DNA from: an uncultured Eubacteriales bacterium
GTDB lineage: Bacteria; Bacillota; Clostridia; Christensenellales; Aristaeellaceae
DNA length: 64,000 bases
Assembly (NCBI GenBank): GCA_902789795.1
Contig: CADAPM010000014.1
Coordinates: 1-64,000 of the forward strand
Direction of reading: 5' to 3'
Shown: positions 7,860 through 16,234 of the stretch, piece after piece
How the letters are laid out: every line of letters begins with the position of its first letter
Numbering within the stretch: the first letter of the stretch is position 1
Notes under the pieces: generated by a model
Seen by the model: the letters and a program-made list of their open reading frames with translations, nothing else
Databases searched by the model: none
Told to the model about the DNA's origin: nothing
Program-made: the position numbers and the translations under genes

Positions 7860-7888
7860 TTGTACCCTGCCCGGAATTATGGTAGAAT
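7860..7888 (+). promoter_or_regulatory. Promoter for the M19 dipeptidase and uvrB
   Basis: TTGTAC (7860-7865), 17 bases, TAGAAT (7883-7888). It lies back to back with the ogt promoter in an intergenic region of about 160 bases. Confidence 0.65.
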
Positions 7889-7936
7889 AAAAACCGACCG
7901 ACAGGCGTCCTGACGCCTGAAACTGAGGTGAACGAA

Positions 7937-8839
7937 ATGCTGATCTGTGATACCCACTGTGATACATTGTATAAGCTCGCGGCCCATCCCGGCGAGGCGC
8001 TGGATGTGACCATGGACCGCCTGAAAGCGGGCGGCGTCAGCCTGCAGACCCTGGCCCTGTATGTGGGCGGGGATCCGCGGCCCGAGCCCGTCAAAAAGCT
8101 GTTTTCAGGAATGCTGCATGAGTTCGACCGCCTGAAGGCGGCGGGCTGGCAGCAGGTCTTTGACCCCCGGGAGGCCGTGGACGGGGAGACCCGGGTGATG
8201 CTGTCCATCGAAGGCTGTGAGATCTTCGGGACGAGCCTCGAAAGCATTGCCGAATGGCGTGAGCGCGGCGTGCGCATGGCGGCCATCACCTGGAACTATG
8301 TGAACGCGCTGGGCACCCCGGCCAAGATCAACGCGCGCGACGGCCTGACCCCCTTTGGCAGGCAGGCGGTCCGGGAGATGGCCCGGCTGGGCATCGCGCC
8401 GGACACCTCGCACCTGAACGAGCGCGGCTTCTATGATATCCTGGAAATGGGCATCGCGCCAGTGGCCTCCCACTCCTGCTGCCGCGCCCTCTGCGGCCAC
8501 GCCCGCAACCTGACGGATGATCAGCTGAAAGAGCTGTTCAGAGCGGGCGGCTATGTGGGCCTCAATTTCTACCCCTGGTTCCTCTCGGACGACGGCAAGT
8601 GCACCCTCGATACCCTGGCGGATCACCTGCTGCACATGCTGGAACTGGGCGGCGAGGGCATGGTCGGCTTCGGCTCGGATTTTGACGGAATCGAAGTCAA
8701 GGTGCCCGGGCTCGAGCATCCCGCTCACCTGCCCCAACTGTTTGAGACCCTGGAGCGGCGCGGCATTACAGGCGGCACGCTGGAGGGCATCGCCGGCAAG
8801 AACCTGCTTCATTACTATGACCGTTTCGATCCGCAGTGA
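7937..8839 (+). CDS. Membrane dipeptidase-like zinc peptidase (family M19)
   Basis: A 300-residue amidohydrolase-fold enzyme related to renal dipeptidase, which cleaves dipeptides including ones with D-residues. Metal ligands are visible as CDTHCDTL (family DxHxD) near the N-terminus, the bridging Glu in MLSIEGCEIFG, and His residues in PVASHSCCRALCGHARNL. GMVGFGSDFDGI is the conserved C-terminal block. ATG 7937 is preferred because GAGGTG sits six bases upstream; a GTG at 7928 overlaps that site. It is six bases from uvrB and probably co-transcribed. It has no signal peptide, so it likely acts on peptides in the cytosol. Confidence 0.93.
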   Translation: MLICDTHCDTLYKLAAHPGEALDVTMDRLKAGGVSLQTLALYVGGDPRPEPVKKLFSGMLHEFDRLKAAGWQQVFDPREAVDGETRVMLSIEGCEIFGTSLESIAEWRERGVRMAAITWNYVNALGTPAKINARDGLTPFGRQAVREMARLGIAPDTSHLNERGFYDILEMGIAPVASHSCCRALCGHARNLTDDQLKELFRAGGYVGLNFYPWFLSDDGKCTLDTLADHLLHMLELGGEGMVGFGSDFDGIEVKVPGLEHPAHLPQLFETLERRGITGGTLEGIAGKNLLHYYDRFDPQ

Positions 8840-8845
8840 GGAACT

Positions 8846-10846
8846 ATGGACAAGTTTGTATTGAAAGCTCCCTATAAGGCGGCGGGCGACCAGCCCCAGG
8901 CTATCGAGGCCCTGGCGGAAGGCGTGCTCCGGGGCGACCGGTCCCAGGTGCTGCTGGGCGTCACCGGCTCGGGCAAGACCTTCACCATGGCTTCCGTCAT
9001 CGAAAAGGTCCAGCGCCCGACCCTGATCATCGCCCATAACAAGACCCTCGCCGCCCAGCTGTGCAGCGAGTTCAAGGCCTTCTTCCCGGACAGCGCGGTG
9101 GAGTATTTTGTCAGCTATTACGATTATTACCAGCCGGAAGCCTACATCGCTTCCAGCGATACCTATATCGAGAAGGATTCCGCCATCAACGAGGAGATCG
9201 ACCGCCTGCGCCACAGTGCCACCGCCGCCCTGAAGGAGCGGAAGGACGTGATCATCGTCGCCTCCGTGTCCTGCATCTACTCCATGGGCGATCCCTCCGA
9301 GTACGAGGGGCAGATGATCTCGCTCCGCCCTGGCATGAAGATGGACCGCGACCAGCTGCTCAGAAAGCTGGTGGAGATCCAGTACACCCGCAACGATATC
9401 GGTTTCTCCCGCGGAGATTTCCGCGTGCGGGGGGATACGGTGGAGATCATCCCCGCGGCGGAGTTTGAGAACGGCGTGCGGGTGGAATTCTTCGGCGACG
9501 AGATCGATCGGATCACGGAATTCGCCGTGACCACCGGCCATGCCCTGCACACGGTGCAGCACAAGGGCATCTTCCCGGCGACCCACTATGCCACCGGTGT
9601 CATGGGCCGCGAGGACGCGCTGCAGCAGATCCAGCACGACATGGAGCAGCGGGTGCGCGAGTTCAAGGATGCCAACCAGCTGATCGAGGCCCAGCGCATC
9701 GAGCAGCGCACAAAGTACGATATCGAGATGCTCCGCGAGGTAGGCATGTGCTCGGGTATCGAGAACTACAGCCGGTATTTCGACGGCCGCCGCCCCGGCG
9801 ACGCGCCTTATACCCTGCTGGATTATTTCCCCAAGGGCTTCCTGACCATGATCGACGAGAGCCACGTCACCGTGCCCCAGATCCGCGGCATGTACGCGGG
9901 CGACCGGGCCAGGAAGGAGTCGCTGGTCAACTACGGCTTCCGCCTGCCCTCGGCCTTTGACAACCGGCCCCTGCGCTTTGAGGAGTTTGACCAGCGGGTG
10001 GGCCAGATCATCTACGTTTCTGCCACGCCAGCCGATTACGAGCGCCAGCAGGCCACCCAGATCGTGGAGCAGATCATCCGCCCCACAGGCCTTCTGGACC
10101 CCAAGTTGATCATCCGTCCCGCCACCGGCCAGGTGGACGACCTGGTGGGGGAGATCAACGCCACCATTCAGAAGGGCTACCGCGTGCTGTGCACCACGCT
10201 GACCAAGAAGAACGCCGAGAGCCTGACGGACTATCTGCACGGGCTCGACTTCCGGGTAAGATACCTGCACTCAGATATCGAGACCATGGAGCGCACCAAG
10301 CTGATCCGCGACCTGAGGACCGGGGTCTTCGACGTGCTGGTGGGCATCAACCTGCTGCGCGAGGGCCTGGATATGCCCGAGGTCGGCCTCGTCGCCATCC
10401 TGGATGCGGACAAGGAGGGCTTTTTGCGCAGCCAAACCAGTATGATCCAGACCATCGGCCGCGCCGCCCGCAACGTGGACGGACGGGTCATCCTGTACGC
10501 CGACGTGATGACCGACAGCCTGGTCAACGCCATTGCGGAGACCAACCGCCGCCGCGCCATCCAGGAGGCCTACAACGAGGAGCACGGCATCACGCCCGAA
10601 AGCGTGCACACGGCGGTCAAGGCCCTGCTGGAGATCACCGACAAGGTCTCCGACGGCCTGCCCGGTGAATTGAGCGACGACGAAAAGCAGCAGATGATCC
10701 AGGAGCTGGAAGACAAGATGCTGGCCGCCGCCGGAGAGCTGGACTTCGAGAAAGCCGCCAAGCTGCGCGACGAGCTCTTCGCCCTGCGCGGCGACAAGCC
10801 CGCCGACAAACCACAGCAGAAGAGACGCAGGAACAGGCACAGGTAA
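8846..10846 (+). CDS. uvrB: UvrABC excinuclease subunit B
   Basis: A 666-residue nucleotide excision repair helicase-like subunit that receives damaged DNA from UvrA and recruits UvrC. Seen in order: the P-loop GVTGSGKTF near residue 40, the damage-probing beta-hairpin region [11 protein letters not shown] (about 92-102), helicase motifs including [20 protein letters not shown], motif [12 protein letters not shown], and a C-terminal UVR motif ([18 protein letters not shown]) that contacts UvrC. Length is normal. No uvrA or uvrC is in the window. The rich Arg/Lys tail (QKRRRNRHR) after the UVR motif is a small extra. Confidence 0.98.
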   Translation: MDKFVLKAPYKAAGDQPQAIEALAEGVLRGDRSQVLLGVTGSGKTFTMASVIEKVQRPTLIIAHNKTLAAQLCSEFKAFFPDSAVEYFVSYYDYYQPEAYIASSDTYIEKDSAINEEIDRLRHSATAALKERKDVIIVASVSCIYSMGDPSEYEGQMISLRPGMKMDRDQLLRKLVEIQYTRNDIGFSRGDFRVRGDTVEIIPAAEFENGVRVEFFGDEIDRITEFAVTTGHALHTVQHKGIFPATHYATGVMGREDALQQIQHDMEQRVREFKDANQLIEAQRIEQRTKYDIEMLREVGMCSGIENYSRYFDGRRPGDAPYTLLDYFPKGFLTMIDESHVTVPQIRGMYAGDRARKESLVNYGFRLPSAFDNRPLRFEEFDQRVGQIIYVSATPADYERQQATQIVEQIIRPTGLLDPKLIIRPATGQVDDLVGEINATIQKGYRVLCTTLTKKNAESLTDYLHGLDFRVRYLHSDIETMERTKLIRDLRTGVFDVLVGINLLREGLDMPEVGLVAILDADKEGFLRSQTSMIQTIGRAARNVDGRVILYADVMTDSLVNAIAETNRRRAIQEAYNEEHGITPESVHTAVKALLEITDKVSDGLPGELSDDEKQQMIQELEDKMLAAAGELDFEKAAKLRDELFALRGDKPADKPQQKRRRNRHR

Positions 10847-10855
10847 ATCAAAGCA

Positions 10856-10947
10856 ATCCTCTGATAAGTATATCCATTATCCTCTAAAAAGCATATTTAG
10901 CATCCTCTGAAAGGCATATGTACTAATTTTCTAAGAAGCATTCTGTT
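10856..10947. repeat. Four-unit 23-bp tandem repeat
   Basis: Consecutive 23-base units start at 10856, 10879, 10902 and 10925. Units 1-3 share ATCCTCT followed by an A-rich run and (G/T)(C/A)ATAT. Unit 4 is degenerate (ATTTTCTAAGAAGCAT). There are no spacers. The array begins ten bases after the uvrB stop and marks the left edge of an AT-rich stretch. It could be protein-binding iterons or a minisatellite. Confidence 0.65.
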
Positions 10948-11013
10948 TTTGGGGTATGCCATTATCAAATGGTGCCTAGAAAAGACTCGGATATACTTCA
11001 TTGAGAATCCAGA

Positions 11014-11050
11014 AAAAAGCACGGGTCTGTCTCCACAAAGACAGACCCGT
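11014..11050 (-). terminator. Terminator of the BIG2 protein gene
   Basis: Arms ACGGGTCTGTC (11021-11031) and GACAGACCCGT (11040-11050) are perfect. On the minus strand they are followed by GCTTTTTTC, 38 bases after the stop codon. Confidence 0.85.
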
Positions 11051-11088
11051 GTATTTTATACTTCTCGTTGAATTATTGCTATATGGAA

Positions 11089-12648
11089 TTACATGGTGAA
11101 ATAAGTGGAATACCGGCTGGAAGTCGGAATCACATATCGTGTACCATCATCAAATGTAACTGCAGTGACTGTTACTCTGATAGTATACGCATTTGTGAAA
11201 CCACTGACAGAGTAGGTCGATAACTTACTTTTGCTACTCTTCCCAGGGGCAATCATTGGCCCGGAATAAGTGAAATCCGACGTAACGGTATTTCCCCAAC
11301 CAGAGGTACACTCAATCGTACACTCAAAGGACTTAATTCTTCGATAATTGCATAGATTGGTACCATATACACCCATCTTGCCATTTTTCATGCCCCATGT
11401 CGTCTGCCAGTGGATGGAATCAACTTCCACGGGCACGACCGGCTCGACATACACCGTCCAAGTTATAGAAGCACCGCTCCCATCAGCAGCAGTAGCGGTA
11501 ACCGTGCATTGCCCGGTTCTCTTTCCCGTGATCGTGCCATTATTGCTCACTGTTGCGATGGAAGAATTGCTGCTGTGCCATGTCAACGACTTATTAGATG
11601 CATCTTTCGGTGCAATCGTGTAATCTACCCTTTCGCTCCCATTCAACATCACAGCTATGCTTTTTTTCTTGGTGGTAATAGAACTCACTGCCGTGATTAC
11701 GGTCACTTTCACAGAAGCAGATACACCAGAACCATCTGTCGCTGAAACGGTAATTGTGCAACTACCGGATTTTTTGCCAGTAATTGTGCCATTTGATACT
11801 GTTGCGATTTTCTCATCGGACGATGACCATTTTACTTTTTTATCAGTAGTCGTATCAGGTTTTACTGTTGCAGTAATCTTTTTTGTCTTTCCTTTGCCTA
11901 TAGTTATAGACTTATCCGACAGTACTATTGAAGAAGCACTTTGTGTAACTGTTACCTGGATCTTTATACTCTTTTGAGTTTTTATACCAGGCTCTTGTAG
12001 CGTACCGGTTAATGTTGCTTTGCCACCCGCTACACCGGTAATCTTGCCGGTTTTATTGACAGTTACGACGCTTTTATCAGAAGATGTCCATTCTATTGTT
12101 TTGTAATCTGCATTAGCAGGTTTTATAGTTACATCAGGCGCGTCTAAGGTTTGACCGGCAAATATTTTTAATGTTGATGCTTTAGCGGTAAATGTTTGAA
12201 CTGGTTGATATACTGTTACTTTGGCTGTAACAGTTGCTACAGTACCGTCCTTGAATGTTGCTTCACAGGTTACTGTGGTTTCTCCCGCTGCAACACCCTG
12301 GACGGTGCCACTAGTATTCACTGTGGCGACTTTTTTATCAGATGAAGACCATTTGAATACTGCATTTTTGCCATATTGATCTTGGTCATATAACGGGTTT
12401 ATCTTTGAGTTTTTCCCTTTGGCAATTATAAGATTTGCAGGATCAAGAGTTATAATTCCAGGTTCATCAATATTATCTAATTCTTGCCCCTCTATTTTCG
12501 ACGGTGAGTCGCTAACGTATGTTAATTCCTGATCAGTGTCTTCTGAGGATGAATCTTTTGAAGGCCCAAAATTGAATGATTGAGCAAACGATATAGTAAC
12601 AATCAACAAAGACAATACCAGGATTAATGACCATACAGTTTTTTTCAT
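11089..12648 (-). CDS. Secreted protein with four Ig-like BIG2 domains
   Basis: A 519-residue exported protein. It has a signal peptide (KKTVWSLILVLSLLIVTISFA) and an acidic Ser-rich stretch. Four bacterial Ig-like (BIG2) domains follow at about 66-146, 150-232, 235-315 and 318-400, each with the W(T/S)SSD or WHSSN core, the (V/I)ATV strand and a G-x-(A/S)-G-x-x-T/C-V-T strand. The last about 110 residues form a different beta-rich domain (from VDSIHWQTTWG). No sortase motif or anchor is seen. BIG2 repeats act as rod-like spacers in adhesins and cell-surface enzymes. GAGGTGAT precedes the ATG. The gene is much richer in A and T than its neighbours and is divergent from an XRE regulator, which suggests transfer as a unit. 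Confidence 0.88.
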   Translation of the reverse strand: MKKTVWSLILVLSLLIVTISFAQSFNFGPSKDSSSEDTDQELTYVSDSPSKIEGQELDNIDEPGIITLDPANLIIAKGKNSKINPLYDQDQYGKNAVFKWSSSDKKVATVNTSGTVQGVAAGETTVTCEATFKDGTVATVTAKVTVYQPVQTFTAKASTLKIFAGQTLDAPDVTIKPANADYKTIEWTSSDKSVVTVNKTGKITGVAGGKATLTGTLQEPGIKTQKSIKIQVTVTQSASSIVLSDKSITIGKGKTKKITATVKPDTTTDKKVKWSSSDEKIATVSNGTITGKKSGSCTITVSATDGSGVSASVKVTVITAVSSITTKKKSIAVMLNGSERVDYTIAPKDASNKSLTWHSSNSSIATVSNNGTITGKRTGQCTVTATAADGSGASITWTVYVEPVVPVEVDSIHWQTTWGMKNGKMGVYGTNLCNYRRIKSFECTIECTSGWGNTVTSDFTYSGPMIAPGKSSKSKLSTYSVSGFTNAYTIRVTVTAVTFDDGTRYVIPTSSRYSTYFTM

Positions 12649-12675
12649 TAATTATCACCTCATTAGATAAATGTT

Positions 12676-12761
12676 TATAATAGGCACAAATTAGCCTATA
12701 CAGTTTATTAAAATATAACACGGCTGTCTATAAAATGCAAGTAAGAATTTGCTGTATAGGC
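12676..12761. promoter_or_regulatory. Dyad-rich operator/promoter region between BIG2 gene and XRE regulator
   Basis: ATAGGC (12680-12685) faces GCCTAT (12694-12699) across eight bases, and GCCTATACAG (12694-12703) is repeated inverted and perfect as CTGTATAGGC (12752-12761). So three copies of a (TA)TAGGC-type half-site lie in the divergent intergenic region, between and over the likely promoters. This fits binding by the neighbouring XRE regulator; that is inference. Confidence 0.6.
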
Positions 12762-12770
12762 GGTGGTACA

Positions 12771-13112
12771 GTGTCGAGTATTGATTATTACGCAATTGGA
12801 CAGAGAATTAGAAAGTATCGAAAATTAAAAGGTTTGTCACAAGAGGCACTGGCGGAATTGTCTGATATCTCAACAGCACATATGAGTCACATAGAAACGG
12901 CGAGCACAAAACTCAGCTTGCCTGTCTTACTCAGTATTTCATCAGCACTTAAAGTCCCACCTGAGGTGCTTATATCAGATTCTACTATAGCATCTTCTCA
13001 ATCCATACCTGAAGATATAATAGCTATTCTGGAAAGCTGTCCGACATATCAAGCACGTATCATCTGCGATATCATTCGTGCTGCGAAACAATCAATGGAA
13101 GTAAATCTCTGA
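12771..13112 (+). CDS. XRE-family transcriptional regulator
   Basis: A 113-residue single-domain regulator. The Cro/C1-type helix-turn-helix fills about residues 5-65: IGQRIRKYRKLKGLSQEALA is helix 1 and the turn, and ELSDISTAHMSHIETAST holds the recognition helix. The C-terminal part (about 70-113) ends in a helical stretch (YQARIICDIIRAAKQSM) that may form dimers. GTG 12771 is preferred since AGGCGGTGG lies just before it; a frame from ATG 12735 has no ribosome site and adds an unlike N-terminus. The gene is AT-rich like the divergent BIG2 gene, and it probably controls itself and that gene through the shared dyads. Confidence 0.88.
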   Translation: MSSIDYYAIGQRIRKYRKLKGLSQEALAELSDISTAHMSHIETASTKLSLPVLLSISSALKVPPEVLISDSTIASSQSIPEDIIAILESCPTYQARIICDIIRAAKQSMEVNL

Positions 13113-13248
13113 ATTCAAACTAAATGTGGAATACTTTCGTAGTTTCCTTTGCTTGTCAATACAGCCGGATAATAGTAACCAAATAATATAAAAACTAAAG
13201 TCTACAGGATACAGCAATTTCTGTCTTTGCTTAAGAGCTTTTTTGACG

Positions 13249-13277
13249 TTGCTATTTCTATACTGATTTGCTACAAT
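13249..13277 (+). promoter_or_regulatory. Promoter for the redox cassette
   Basis: TTGCTA (13249-13254), 17 bases, TACAAT (13272-13277), 48 bases before the ATG at 13325. The region 13113-13324 is AT-rich and otherwise shows no gene. Confidence 0.6.
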
Positions 13278-13324
13278 GACAACTGTAGAAGGTTACTAAT
13301 TTGTATTGCTTGGAGATGATGAGA

Positions 13325-14167
13325 ATGAAGCAGAGAATCAGCTTGGGTGTCGCAATAATCCTTTCAATGATACTTTTTTTAACAGCTTCCGCCGACGAGA
13401 TCACCGCGGAGCAGCTGAAAGACGCCATCGACAACAGCCTGTATCTGAACCTCTTTGACGTGCGGACGGAGGAGGAATACGAGGCCGGAGCGATCCCCAT
13501 GGCGGAGAATATCCCGCTCGAAACGCTGGAAAGCACCATGCAGGACATCCTGGACAGCGGCTTCTCCCAGATGGGGGTGGATGTCTACCTGTACGGCGCG
13601 ACGGCGGAGGACAGCGCAGCCGCCGCAGAGATCATGGAGAAGCTCGGGTTCACGAACGTGCACTACCTGCCCGGAAGTGCCGCCTGGACCTATGGCATGG
13701 AGGAGCCGGACCTGCTTTTGGGCGGCCTTGATACCGTGGATATCTATGGGAAGGCCGTGGACGGCAGCCTGATTGCGGACAGTAAGCTGGTCATGGTCAA
13801 CGTCTGGGCGACCTACTGCAACCCCTGCATCAGCGAGATGGAAGGGCTGGGCAACCTCAGCCGGAAGCTGAAGGATCAGAGCGTCATGATCGTGGGCCTG
13901 GTCAGCGATTGCCAGAACAGCGACCTGAGTGCCAACGAAGGCCAGCTGCAGACGGCGCGGCTCATCGCGGAATCCACCAAGGCGGATTATCCGCACCTGC
14001 TGCCCTCCAGGGCTATCATGCGGGATATCATGGTCCAGGTGCAGGCGGTGCCGACCACCTTCTTCGTGGACGGCCGCGGGAAAATGGTGGGCAGCGTGTA
14101 TGTGGGCTCCCGCTCCGAATCGGACTGGGAAGAGATCATCAACAGTACGCTGAGCGGATTGGAGTGA
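13325..14167 (+). CDS. Exported rhodanese-like/TlpA-type thioredoxin fusion
   Basis: A 280-residue protein starting with a signal peptide (KQRISLGVAIILSMILFLTASA). A rhodanese-like domain covers about 25-115 (YLNLFDVRTEEEYEAGAIP), but the usual catalytic Cys loop reads YLYGATAED, so sulfurtransfer is unlikely. A TlpA/ResA-like thioredoxin domain covers about 140-280, with WATYCNPC as the active CxxC and QAVPTTFFVD as the cis-Pro motif. ATG 13325 is chosen because GGAG lies nine bases before it and it gives a proper signal peptide. The first about 65 bases are AT-rich like the upstream island, while the rest is GC-rich. It heads a cassette with the CD1871A peptide and a polyferredoxin. Confidence 0.87.
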   Translation: MKQRISLGVAIILSMILFLTASADEITAEQLKDAIDNSLYLNLFDVRTEEEYEAGAIPMAENIPLETLESTMQDILDSGFSQMGVDVYLYGATAEDSAAAAEIMEKLGFTNVHYLPGSAAWTYGMEEPDLLLGGLDTVDIYGKAVDGSLIADSKLVMVNVWATYCNPCISEMEGLGNLSRKLKDQSVMIVGLVSDCQNSDLSANEGQLQTARLIAESTKADYPHLLPSRAIMRDIMVQVQAVPTTFFVDGRGKMVGSVYVGSRSESDWEEIINSTLSGLE

Positions 14168-14170
14168 GGC

Positions 14171-14317
14171 ATGAAAACGCTCTGGCAGAAATGGGCAGGC
14201 TGGGCGCTGCTGGCGCTGGGGCTCGTCTTTGTGTTCGTCGGCATCCTGCGCGGGGAGCCCGGGATGATCCTGCAGAAGGCGATCCGCATCTGCCTGGAAT
14301 GTATCGGGATCGGGTGA
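14171..14317 (+). CDS. CD1871A-family CXXC peptide
   Basis: A 48-residue membrane peptide with one hydrophobic helix (about 8-25), then a G-x-x-RGE motif (GILRGEPGMIL) and the ending KAIRICLECIGIG, which matches the CD1871A-family CxxC tail. It starts three bases after the stop of the thioredoxin gene, with GGAGTGAGGC before its ATG, and ends just before the polyferredoxin. Members are usually found between a thioredoxin-like protein and a 4Fe-4S membrane protein, exactly as here. The Cys pair suggests electron or disulfide transfer between the two partners; the mechanism is inferred. Confidence 0.88.
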   Translation: MKTLWQKWAGWALLALGLVFVFVGILRGEPGMILQKAIRICLECIGIG

Positions 14318-14320
14318 CCG

Positions 14321-15283
14321 GTGATGACGGCTGTCACGAAGAATAAACGGCCCCGCAAGGGCCGCCCGAATATCCGTCTCATTATCCAGCTGGCGTTCAT
14401 CGCCCTCAGCAATGGGTATATTGCCGGCTTCCTGCAGGGGAAGATCTATCAGGGTCCTTTGAAGCAGCTCTGCCTGCCGGGGCTCAACTGCTATTCCTGC
14501 CCGGGCGCGTTGGGCAGCTGCCCCATCGGAGCGCTGCAGTCGGTGATCGCCAGCCGGGACCACAGCATGTCATTTTACGTGCTGGGCTTCCTGATGGCGG
14601 TGGGCGCTCTGGGCGGCCGGGTGGTCTGCGGCTTTTTGTGCCCCTTCGGCCTGGTCCAGGACCTGCTGTACAAGATCCCCCTGCCCAGGCGCTGGAAGCT
14701 GAAACGCCTGCCGGGGGAAATGGCGCTGAGCAAGCTCCGCTACCTGGTCCTGCTGGTATTCGTGATCCTGTTGCCGATGCTGGCGGTCAATATCATCGGT
14801 CAGGGCGATCCCTGGTTCTGTAAGTATATCTGCCCCTCCGGCACCCTGATGGGCGGCGTTCCGCTGGTGCTGCTGGGCCAGGGCTTCCGGGATGCGGTCG
14901 GCCTGCTGTTCGACTGGAAGCTGGCGCTGCTGATATTCATGCTCCTGTCTTCCGTGGCCTACTGGCGGCCCTTCTGCCGCCTGCTGTGCCCGCTGGGGGC
15001 GGTATATGGGCTCATGAATCCCGTGTCCCTGTACCAGTATCAGCTGGTCGAGAGCCGCTGTGTGGACTGCGGCGCATGCCGGAATGCCTGCCAGCTGGGC
15101 CTGGATCCGGTCAAAAACCCCAACGATCCCAGGTGCGTCCGCTGCGGGGAATGCGTCAGGGCCTGCCCCCATCACGCCTTGCTGCCCGGCATGGCCCTGG
15201 GGCGGCAAGCGGCTTCCTCCTGCGGCGGGAGCTGCGATGGGTGCATGGGCTGCGGCCAGCGGGAAAACAGAACAAACACATGA
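14321..15283 (+). CDS. NapH/YccM-like membrane 4Fe-4S polyferredoxin
   Basis: A 320-residue membrane protein with about five or six helices. Two Cys-rich loop motifs of the NapH/CcoG type (CGFLCPFGLVQDL and CRLLCPLGAVYGL) are followed by a C-terminal pair of 4Fe-4S ferredoxin motifs (CVDCGACRNAC and CVRCGECVRACP), and a further Cys cluster (CGGSCDGCMGCG) ends the protein. GTG 14321 or ATG 14324 may start it. Such proteins pass electrons across the membrane. With the preceding TlpA-like protein and CD1871A peptide, it probably reduces exported thioredoxin-type partners in an anaerobe; this last point is inference. Confidence 0.92.
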   Translation: MMTAVTKNKRPRKGRPNIRLIIQLAFIALSNGYIAGFLQGKIYQGPLKQLCLPGLNCYSCPGALGSCPIGALQSVIASRDHSMSFYVLGFLMAVGALGGRVVCGFLCPFGLVQDLLYKIPLPRRWKLKRLPGEMALSKLRYLVLLVFVILLPMLAVNIIGQGDPWFCKYICPSGTLMGGVPLVLLGQGFRDAVGLLFDWKLALLIFMLLSSVAYWRPFCRLLCPLGAVYGLMNPVSLYQYQLVESRCVDCGACRNACQLGLDPVKNPNDPRCVRCGECVRACPHHALLPGMALGRQAASSCGGSCDGCMGCGQRENRTNT

Positions 15284-15291
15284 CCCATTAC

Positions 15292-15325
15292 AAAAAGGAA
15301 CTGCGAAAGCCTGCAGTTCCTTTTT
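15292..15325. terminator. Bidirectional terminator
   Basis: GGAACTGC (15297-15304) pairs with GCAGTTCC (15313-15320), flanked by five A on the left and five T on the right. It separates the convergent polyferredoxin and Ppx/GppA genes. Confidence 0.88.
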
Positions 15326-15340
15326 ATAATAGGAGTTATA

Positions 15341-16234
15341 TCAGATGATCGGCTCGCCCTTCAGTTTTCGGGCGATGATGGCGTCCAGGTTATTGTGCGC
15401 GCCCAGCAGGTAGCGGTTGAAGCCCGTCATATCCATGACCGCCAGAAGGATGCACAGGCCGTGGGGCATCACGGGGGCGCGGGAGGCGAACATGCCGGGG
15501 ATGCAGGCGCGTTCCTCCAGAGTGAGGGGGATCAGGCGCTCCAGCAGCCCTTCCAGGAAGGAGCGGGGGACCTCGGTATCATCCAGCTCCTGACCGTGGG
15601 AGGAGGTACAGCGCAGGATTGCCGCACCGGTGGTGCAGGTGCCGCCGATGCCCACTAAGACGGGCGGCCTTTGCAGGCTGTAAAACGGCTGGAATACCGG
15701 GCGCAGCCGGTCGCGCACGCGGTGGCGCAGACGCTCCGCGTCCTCTAAGGTGTGGATCTCGGATTCACATTTCAGCCGCGACGCGCCTTCCTGGGCGCTG
15801 ACGGCGGCATATACGCCGTTCAAGTCTCCGTAGCTCAGCTCTGTGGAGCCGCCGCCGATGTCCAGCACGGCGCAGTGCCGGCCCTTGGAGGCGGCCTCGA
15901 AAGCGAGGCGGGCTTCGGTCTCGCCCGGGATCACGTTGAGCTCCAGCCCGGCCCGGGCAAAAAGAAGCCGGGAAAACGCCTGTGCGTTCCCGGCATCTCT
16001 CACCGCGCTGGTGGCATACAGATAGACGCGCTCCGCTCCCAGGTCGTTGGCCTGGCGCTTCATCGCGTCGATGACTTCGGCGGTATCCGCCATCGCAGTA
16101 TCGGTCAGCTGTCCGGAGCTGTCCAGCCCCATGAACAGGTGCGTATAAGCGCGCTGGCGCAATTCCCGTCCGTCATCCAGACGGACGAGCATGCGCGTAG
16201 AGTTGGAACCGATGGCGATAGCGGCGATACTCAT
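15341..16234 (-). CDS. Ppx/GppA-family phosphatase
   Basis: A 297-residue member of the ASKHA fold family of exopolyphosphatases and pppGpp phosphatases. The N-terminal phosphate loop reads AIAIGSNSTRMLV (family DIGSNS; the Asp is replaced by Ala). Further motifs are ATSAVRDAGN, the catalytic-Glu motif GETEARLAF, and CAVLDIGGGSTELSYG; the second phosphate loop is VGIGGTCTT. It is shorter than the roughly 500-residue enzymes and lacks the C-terminal HD-like part, as many Firmicute homologues do. It overlaps the DivIC-like gene by four bases, so translation is coupled. Whether it acts on polyphosphate or on guanosine alarmones cannot be told. Confidence 0.92.
   Translation of the reverse strand: MSIAAIAIGSNSTRMLVRLDDGRELRQRAYTHLFMGLDSSGQLTDTAMADTAEVIDAMKRQANDLGAERVYLYATSAVRDAGNAQAFSRLLFARAGLELNVIPGETEARLAFEAASKGRHCAVLDIGGGSTELSYGDLNGVYAAVSAQEGASRLKCESEIHTLEDAERLRHRVRDRLRPVFQPFYSLQRPPVLVGIGGTCTTGAAILRCTSSHGQELDDTEVPRSFLEGLLERLIPLTLEERACIPGMFASRAPVMPHGLCILLAVMDMTGFNRYLLGAHNNLDAIIARKLKGEPII

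Noticed and set aside
10856..10947. CRISPR array
   Set aside because: The 23-bp units are directly joined without spacers, and no cas gene is nearby.
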